Shown one piece after another: positions 5,199-9,615 of a stretch of DNA of 9,615 bases. Made by a program: the position numbers and the translations under genes. The DNA lies in the NCBI GenBank assembly GCA_938004815.1, contig CALKVR010001362.1, positions 1-9,615 on the forward strand, read 5' to 3'. The notes under the pieces are model-generated. The model was not told where the DNA came from. It saw only the letters and a program-made list of their open reading frames with translations, and ran no database searches. Within the stretch, counting starts at the first letter, position 1, and every line of letters begins with the position of its first letter. The DNA comes from an uncultured Polyangiaceae bacterium. Its GTDB lineage: Bacteria; Myxococcota_A; Polyangia; Polyangiales; Polyangiaceae.

Positions 5199-7190
5199 TC
5201 AGCTCGGGCGCCCGTTCGACCCGACCTGCCCACGCAGCTCGTCCCTGAGCCGGGCAGCCAACGGGCTCGGCTCGGGCCGGGGGACATCGCCCTCTGGCGC
5301 GGCTTTTTCGGCCAGAAGCATGGCGAGGAGGGCCTCCATGACGCTCGCCCCGCCGGCCTGACCGGCCCCGCCACCCACCACGACCCGGGGGACGACGTCG
5401 ACGCCGCTCTTCTCGATGGCCTCCGAGAACCGGGTGAGGACCTTCTGGGTGAGCTGGAGCTGGGGCCCGCCGTAGGCCCGAACCTGCTCCTCGATGGCCA
5501 TGGCCTCGGCGACGCCGACCCGGGCCGCACGCTCGGCCTCGGCCTCGGCCATCCGCCGAACACGCTCGGCCTCGGCGTCGGCGAGCGCCTTGATCTGCGC
5601 CGCCTGCTGGAGCGAGCGCTCGTACTCGGCGCGTCCGTGGTTCTTGTGCACCGCGATGCTGAGCTCGCTCTCGGTGATGTGGCGCTGCTGCTCGGCGCGG
5701 GCCTCGGCCTCGCGCAGCTCGCGCTCCTTGACCGCGGCGATCTCTTGTCGCGCGTACGTCTCGACCTGCTCGGACGCGATCTGGCGCATCCTGAGCTGGC
5801 GGAGGATCTCTTCGATGTGCGTGTCGCCCTGGCTCGAGGCAGGCGTGCCGATGAGGACCTCTTCGAGCTCCAGGTTGTAGCGGCCGAACTTCGCCTTCAT
5901 CTCGTCGCTGGCCGCCTCTTGGATGTTGCTGCGCTCTTGGAGCAGCTCGATCAGCGTGCGCGTCTGGCCGACGTTCTTGAAGTACGCGGCCACCATCGGG
6001 TCGAGCGTCTGCTCGACGAGGCGCTTCACGTCGCCGAAGCGCTGCACGACCAGCGGCGCCTTGCGGTAGTCGATGTGGACGACGACGCTGAGCGGGAGTG
6101 ACGGCTCGAACGCGTCTTTCGTGATGAGCGACACCTCGGACAGGTTCTCGTCGAAGCGATGTGCGCCGACCTCGCGCTTGTTCCACTTGAGGATGAAGTT
6201 GGTGGTGGGCACCATCACGACGTTGCCGGCGTAGGTGTTGAACGCGTATTTGCCCGGCAAGAGCGGCTCGTTCCAGACGCCGCGCCGGCCGCGCTCGACG
6301 AGCTCACCGTGCTTGTACTCGACGCCCGAGAGATCGCTGCCCGCGCCGCCGGTGTAGCTCACGACGACGCCGACCGTGCCGACCTCGACGATCGTCTTCT
6401 TCACCCGCTCGACGGTGGAGAACAGGCGATTCAGGTAGTACGTGCCCTCGACGAGGACCTGGAGCTGCCGCCCCCGGCGCCCGCCGGCGGCGAGGAAGCG
6501 CTCGGGGTCCTGAAACGAGTTGTGGTAGAGCGCCGGCTCGCGCGGGTCGTCGCCGACGATCGGCGCGATCAGCTCGCCTTGGCCGAGCGCGGGGCCGTCG
6601 TGGACGGTGACGACGCCGAGCACGTCTTCTTCGCCCTGGATGACGAGAGGGCGGAACCCGTCGCGCTCGCCGATGAGCGCCTGCATCCGGCCGAACAGCG
6701 GGACGTCGTCGCTGTCGAGCTCCATCAGGTACATTTTCTCGGCCGTGATCACGACGAACTGCGCGAGGTTGAGGGCGTAGGTACCCTCGCGGAGCACGCG
6801 GCGCTGGGGGCCGCGCTGGCCTCCGCTCTGGAGGAACGTGGTCACGTCCTGGAACTGATCGCAGGCGACGTCGCGCGCGAGCGCCTGGTGCGGGTGGAGC
6901 GGCACCCCGTCGCGCGCAAATACGTAGCCGATGCGACCCTGCGGGATCGTCACGAGCGGCGCGGTGCGCACGCGGTACACGAACGGCATCAACCAGTGGA
7001 GCCCGCCGCGCAGGACGTGGGGCTGAAAGCCGGCCTCACCCTCGAGGGCGATGAGGCCGCGCTCGAGCGAGCCCGACGCCGAGAACCGCTTCTCGACGAC
7101 GCCGATGCGGTCGTTCTTGATGTAGCGAACGCCGAGCAGAAAAAAGAAGAGGAGCGCGCACGCTCCCGCCAAAAGCCCCATCGGCCACAT
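5199..7190 (-). CDS. SPFH/Band 7 (flotillin-like) membrane-anchored protein
   Basis: 663 residues from the ATG at 7190, chosen for its good Shine-Dalgarno (AAGGAG, 9 bases upstream) and for giving an immediate N-terminal membrane segment (about 3-20). 'VRYIKNDRIGVVEKRFSASGS' (21-41) and the region to about 98 (IPQGRIGYVFARDG) are typical of a widespread bacterial flotillin-like family. A unit with 'F.D...FL..GG.RG.Q..VL.EGTY.LN' occurs twice (about 113-141 and 227-254), and a third G-x-Y-x-F-N occurs at 313-318. The central SPFH part (about 335-460; SEVSLITKDAFEPSLPLSVV at 351-370) is followed by a long Ala/Glu/Arg-rich coiled coil (about 465-570) and the conserved 'EEQVRAYGGPQLQLTQKVL.RFSEAIEKSGVDVVP' end. 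SPFH proteins oligomerise on membranes and organise microdomains or restrain proteases. No NfeD-type partner is adjacent. The promoter probably lies in 7206-7459. Confidence 0.92.
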   Translation of the reverse strand: MWPMGLLAGACALLFFFLLGVRYIKNDRIGVVEKRFSASGSLERGLIALEGEAGFQPHVLRGGLHWLMPFVYRVRTAPLVTIPQGRIGYVFARDGVPLHPHQALARDVACDQFQDVTTFLQSGGQRGPQRRVLREGTYALNLAQFVVITAEKMYLMELDSDDVPLFGRMQALIGERDGFRPLVIQGEEDVLGVVTVHDGPALGQGELIAPIVGDDPREPALYHNSFQDPERFLAAGGRRGRQLQVLVEGTYYLNRLFSTVERVKKTIVEVGTVGVVVSYTGGAGSDLSGVEYKHGELVERGRRGVWNEPLLPGKYAFNTYAGNVVMVPTTNFILKWNKREVGAHRFDENLSEVSLITKDAFEPSLPLSVVVHIDYRKAPLVVQRFGDVKRLVEQTLDPMVAAYFKNVGQTRTLIELLQERSNIQEAASDEMKAKFGRYNLELEEVLIGTPASSQGDTHIEEILRQLRMRQIASEQVETYARQEIAAVKERELREAEARAEQQRHITESELSIAVHKNHGRAEYERSLQQAAQIKALADAEAERVRRMAEAEAERAARVGVAEAMAIEEQVRAYGGPQLQLTQKVLTRFSEAIEKSGVDVVPRVVVGGGAGQAGGASVMEALLAMLLAEKAAPEGDVPRPEPSPLAARLRDELRGQVGSNGRPS

Positions 7191-7199
7191 GACACCTGT

Positions 7200-7205
7200 C
7201 TCCTT
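7200..7205 (-). promoter_or_regulatory. Ribosome binding site deciding the SPFH gene start
   Basis: AAGGAG on the minus strand, 9 bases before the ATG at 7190. The open frame continues upstream for another 75 codons to 7415, but that extension is Arg-rich, unlike the family, and precedes the membrane anchor, so it is non-coding. Confidence 0.75.
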
Positions 7206-7301
7206 CGGCTCGCGCGCCGGTGGGGGCGCGCTGCACGTTGGAAGAGATCTGGTGGCGGCCCCTCCCCGTGCAAGGTCGTGCGCACCGAAATCGGATCGCC
7301 T

Positions 7302-7318
7302 GCGGCCGACTCGGCCGC
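7302..7318. promoter_or_regulatory. 17-bp perfect palindrome, possible operator upstream of the SPFH gene
   Basis: GCGGCCGACTCGGCCGC is an 8-bp inverted repeat around a central C. It lies 4 bases downstream (minus strand) of a TTGACG that could be a -35 (7323-7328), about 110 bases before the SPFH start. No -10 is evident at the right spacing, so an operator role is speculative, and GC-rich palindromes arise easily in this base composition. Confidence 0.35.
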
Positions 7319-7352
7319 GCCGCGTCAAACCACCGCTCGCGGCGCCGGACCT

Positions 7353-7396
7353 GCGGAGCGCTCCGCGGGTGCGGCGGCCGCTCCGCACCCGCGGAG
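7353..7396. promoter_or_regulatory. Overlapping palindromes, candidate enhancer-binding site for the sigma-54 promoter
   Basis: Two perfect inverted repeats share an arm. GCGGAGCGCTCCGC (7353-7366) is a continuous 14-bp palindrome. CTCCGCGGGTGCGG (7361-7374) pairs with CCGCACCCGCGGAG (7383-7396) as 14-bp arms around an 8-base spacer, and GCGGAG or its complement occurs four times. The block is 62-105 bases upstream of the predicted sigma-54 transcription start (about 7458), the usual position for a bacterial enhancer-binding protein. It could instead be an RNA hairpin or an operator for the divergent SPFH gene. Confidence 0.5.
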
Positions 7397-7431
7397 GACT
7401 GAATTGTCGGGGCATTTCACGTCCAGGGGCC

Positions 7432-7446
7432 TGGCACTCCGGTTGC
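7432..7446 (+). promoter_or_regulatory. Sigma-54 (RpoN) -24/-12 promoter
   Basis: TGGCAC (7432-7437), 5 bases, TTGC (7443-7446) matches the sigma-54 consensus core TGGCAC-N5-TTGC exactly, with GG and GC the required distance apart. Transcription should start near 7458, only about 2 bases before the ATG at 7460, giving a leaderless or nearly leaderless message. Sigma-54 promoters and their activators are abundant in myxobacteria. The tight spacing to the start codon is the main reason for caution. Confidence 0.55.
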
Positions 7447-7459
7447 GATAGGGCCTGCC

Positions 7460-9268
7460 ATGAGAAACAGGGCCACGATCGCTCTCGTGGTCGCAGCCGG
7501 CATCGCCGCTGCGATCGGATGCTCGGGCGCGCCTTCGTCGACGTCCGGCCCCGACGCGGGACCGGCGGCAGCGGCGCCGGCGTCTCACCCGGGCAGCGCC
7601 GCCATCGACGGCGCGCTCGACAAGGTGTGGGCCGACAAGGGCCTCACCGCCAGCGCCGATATCGACGACGCCACGTTCCTTCGCCGCGTGACGATCGACC
7701 TCGTCGGGCGCATCCCCACCGGCGCGGAGGCGTCGGCGTTCCTCGACGACAAGGCCGCCGACAAGCGCGCGCGCGCGGTCGACCGGCTGCTCGCGAGCCC
7801 GGAGCACGACCGCCACCTCGCGCGCACGTGGGAGCGCATCCTGCTCGGTGAAGAGACGAAGGCGCGCCTGGTCGACCGCGCCGCGTTCCGCCGGTACCTC
7901 GAGCGCCGCTTTGCCGAGGGCGCGAAGTGGGACGAGCTCGTCCGCGAGATCGTGACCGCCGAGGGCAAGACCAGCCTGGGCGGCAGCTACAAGCGCGGCG
8001 CCCAGCTCGTCGACGACGAAGGCCGCGGCGCAGAGGAGAAGGCGGAGGGCGTGAGCGGCGCGGCGAACTACTACATGCGCTTCGCCAAGAGCCCGCAGGA
8101 CCTCGCCGGCACGACGTCGCGCGCCTTCCTCGGCGTGCAGATCCAGTGCGCGCAGTGCCACGACCACAAGACCGAGGCGTGGAAGCAGACCGACTTTCAG
8201 TCGTTCGCCTCGACGATGAGCCGCGTCCGCATCGAGCCGGTCGAGCGCGAGAAGGGCATGATGGCCGTCTTCGAGGTGAAGGATGTCGCGCGCGCGCCGC
8301 GGCGCATGCTGCGGGACGACGAGCTTCGCGCGATCGTGGAGAGCACGCCGCGCGCCCTCGACGGCACCGACCTCTCGGGGAGCGACGATCTGCGCGGCGC
8401 CCTCGCCGACTGGATGACCAACGACGGGAACCCCTGGTTCTCCAAGGCGATCGCGAACCGCGTCTGGGCCGAGCTCATGGGCCAAGGCCTGGTGGAGCCG
8501 GTCGACGACTTTCGCGAGAAGAACCCTCCCATCGTGCCCGAGGTGCTCGACTTGCTCGCGGACGGCTTCGAGAAGAGCGGCCACGATCTCGACTACCTCT
8601 ACCGGACGGTCGCGCTCTCGCGGGCCTACGGTCGCGCGGTCGCCGAGGGCAAGGGCTCGCCGCGTGACGCGCTCTTCTCGCGCGCTGGGTTGCGGCCTCT
8701 CGCCAGCGATGTGCTCCTCGACTCGGTCTTCATCGCCACCGACCTCGACGCGCTCCTCGAGGACCGCGCGCCCGAGCGGGCCGAGATGGCCAAGGCGCTC
8801 CTGCGCCGGCAGCTGCGGTTCGTCTTCGAAGAGGACACCGAGTCGAACGGCGAGTCGTACGACGGTACCCTCCAGCAAGCGTTCTTCTCGATGAACGGCG
8901 CGCTGCCGCTGGCTGCGACGGCGGTCGCGCCCGGTACGGTGCTCGCCGGGATCTCCGATAAAGATGACGAATCAGTCATCAATGAGCTGTGGCTCCGCAC
9001 GTTCTCACGCCGGCCCGAGGCGAGCGAGCTCGCCGACGCGAAGGCGTTCCTGGCCGCGCCGCACGCCGGGTCGGACGACGAGGGGCGCGCCGGCGAGCGT
9101 CGCAAGGCGAAGAAGGCCGGAGCGAAGGCGAAGGGCAAAGGCAAGGGCGCGGGCAACCTGGTGCCACCTGCGGCGCTTCGCTCGCAGGCCGACACCGACC
9201 GCGAGCGCGCGCTCGAGGATCTGTTCTGGACGCTGCTCAACGCGTCCGAGTTCAACTTTCGGAGGTAG
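7460..9268 (+). CDS. DUF1549/DUF1553 domain lipoprotein with a CxxCH motif
   Basis: 602 residues. The signal peptide (MRNRATIALVVAAGIAAAIGC) ends in a lipobox-like AIGC with C21, then an Ala/Pro/Ser spacer. The DUF1549 domain (about 46-255) is marked by 'DDATFLRRVTIDLVGRIPT' (69-87), 'KRARAVDRLLASPE' and the family's 'CAQCHDH...W.Q.DFQSFA' (230-250), whose CxxCH resembles a haem c site. The DUF1553 domain (about 300-595) is marked by 'GNPWFSKAIANRVWAELMGQ' (323-342), 'GLVEPVDDF', 'HDLDYLYRTVALSRAYGR' and the terminal 'ALEDLFWTLLNASEF'. These proteins are common in Planctomycetota and Myxococcota and are nearly always next to a DUF1501 gene, as here (4-bp gap). The function is unknown; an exported role is inferred. 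The start lacks a Shine-Dalgarno sequence but is fixed by the signal peptide. A Lys/Gly/Ala-rich insert (about 547-565) interrupts the C-terminal domain. Confidence 0.92.
   Translation: MRNRATIALVVAAGIAAAIGCSGAPSSTSGPDAGPAAAAPASHPGSAAIDGALDKVWADKGLTASADIDDATFLRRVTIDLVGRIPTGAEASAFLDDKAADKRARAVDRLLASPEHDRHLARTWERILLGEETKARLVDRAAFRRYLERRFAEGAKWDELVREIVTAEGKTSLGGSYKRGAQLVDDEGRGAEEKAEGVSGAANYYMRFAKSPQDLAGTTSRAFLGVQIQCAQCHDHKTEAWKQTDFQSFASTMSRVRIEPVEREKGMMAVFEVKDVARAPRRMLRDDELRAIVESTPRALDGTDLSGSDDLRGALADWMTNDGNPWFSKAIANRVWAELMGQGLVEPVDDFREKNPPIVPEVLDLLADGFEKSGHDLDYLYRTVALSRAYGRAVAEGKGSPRDALFSRAGLRPLASDVLLDSVFIATDLDALLEDRAPERAEMAKALLRRQLRFVFEEDTESNGESYDGTLQQAFFSMNGALPLAATAVAPGTVLAGISDKDDESVINELWLRTFSRRPEASELADAKAFLAAPHAGSDDEGRAGERRKAKKAGAKAKGKGKGAGNLVPPAALRSQADTDRERALEDLFWTLLNASEFNFRR
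9261..9265 (+). promoter_or_regulatory. Ribosome binding site for the DUF1501 gene
   Basis: GGAGG lies in the last codons of the upstream gene, 7 bases before the GTG at 9273. It favours GTG over the in-frame ATG at 9291, which would be 25 bases away, and indicates coupled translation of the pair. Confidence 0.65.
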
Positions 9269-9272
9269 TCCC

Positions 9273-9615
9273 GTGGCGACCGACAAACCCATGATCAATC
9301 GACGAAGTCTGCTGACCTGGGGCGGCGCCGGCGTCGCCGCCTCGCTCCTCGGCCGAACCCTCGGCGCGCCCCGTCAGGCGATGGCCGAAGCTGGCAAGGC
9401 CCCCGCCGTGAAGAGCTGCATCGTCCTCTGGATGCAGGGTGGCCCCAGCCACATCGACACCTTCGATCCCAAAAAGGCGACCGGCGGCTCGGCCAAGGAC
9501 CGCGCCACCAAGGCGTCGGGCGTCCGTATCTCCGAGCACCTGCCGCTCCTCGCCGACCACATGGACAAGGTCGCGCTCGTCCGCGGCATGACGAGCAAAG
9601 AGGGCAACCACCAGC
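9273..9615 (+). CDS. DUF1501 family protein, Tat-exported, N-terminal part (3' end outside window)
   Basis: The first 114 residues are present and the gene runs off the window. The start is GTG, with its Shine-Dalgarno 7 bases upstream. A twin-arginine signal is visible (NRRSLLTW, R10-R11, then a Gly/Ala/Val/Leu hydrophobic stretch to about 30), so the protein is probably exported folded. The mature part begins with 'SCIVLWMQGGPSHIDTFDPK' (48-67), the hallmark of DUF1501, a family related to alkaline-phosphatase/sulfatase-fold proteins, followed by 'HLPLLADHMDKVALVRGMTSKEGNHQ' (89-114), also conserved. It is the expected partner of the DUF1549/DUF1553 gene just upstream (4-bp gap, one operon). 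The joint function is not established. Confidence 0.93.
   Translation, partial: MATDKPMINRRSLLTWGGAGVAASLLGRTLGAPRQAMAEAGKAPAVKSCIVLWMQGGPSHIDTFDPKKATGGSAKDRATKASGVRISEHLPLLADHMDKVALVRGMTSKEGNHQ

Noticed and set aside
7191..7415. Upstream extension of the SPFH gene to a start at 7415
   Set aside because: The Arg-rich extension is unlike the family, would precede the membrane anchor and runs through the palindromes; the ATG at 7190 has a good ribosome binding site.
4788..7451. Plus-strand open frames 4788-6101 and 6159-7451
   Set aside because: Antisense to rpsT and the SPFH gene, with Leu/Asp/Arg-biased low-information translations.
8147..8161. CAQCH in the DUF1549 protein as proof of a c-type cytochrome
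   Set aside because: A single CxxCH within a family-conserved block does not establish haem binding; no separate cytochrome c domain is visible.
7325..8878. 517-codon minus-strand open frame opposite the DUF1549 gene
   Set aside because: Shadow of a clear family member; it also overlaps the divergent promoter region.

Overview
The window looks like chromosomal DNA of a very high-GC member of the Myxococcota, most likely Polyangiales-like. This is inferred from the strong G/C bias at third codon positions, a protein with an AgmX/PglI-type C-terminal domain, a secreted serine protease carrying a MopE-like acidic Cys module and Cys-rich repeats, and a DUF1549/DUF1553 plus DUF1501 gene pair. No mobile element, CRISPR array, tRNA or rRNA was seen.

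Layout. (1) 2-223 (+) is the end of an ECF sigma factor gene. It overlaps by ATGA with 220-1587 (+), a single-span membrane protein with an AgmX/PglI-like C-terminus; the two look like a sigma factor and its membrane partner. (2) Convergent to it, only 8 bp away, is 1596-3269 (-), a lipoprotein-type chymotrypsin-fold protease with a long Cys-rich tail. (3) Divergent from the protease is 3372-4490 (+), an uncharacterised protein with a DUF2934-like N-terminus and a proline-rich linker. (4) A 180-bp intergenic stretch (4491-4670), packed with GC-rich stem-loops, separates it from a minus-strand group: rpsT (ribosomal protein S20, 4671-4931), a small basic protein of unknown function just upstream of it (4944-5144), and a large SPFH/flotillin-like protein (5199-7190). 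The small gene has its own promoter-like sequence and a predicted almost leaderless start. (5) A 269-bp divergent region (7191-7459) carries several long palindromes and an excellent sigma-54 (-24/-12) match. (6) Rightward from it run 7460-9268 (+), a DUF1549/DUF1553 lipoprotein, and 9273 to the window end (+), the start of a Tat-exported DUF1501 protein. These two form a classic two-gene module of unknown function.

Most of the window is envelope-related: a membrane-anchored sigma regulator candidate, a surface protease, an SPFH scaffold and an exported DUF1549/DUF1501 pair. A ribosomal-protein operon sits in the middle. The most interesting observations are the small basic gene upstream of rpsT, the sigma-54 promoter with a palindrome at enhancer distance, and the sigma/AgmX-like pair with a repeated cytosolic motif.
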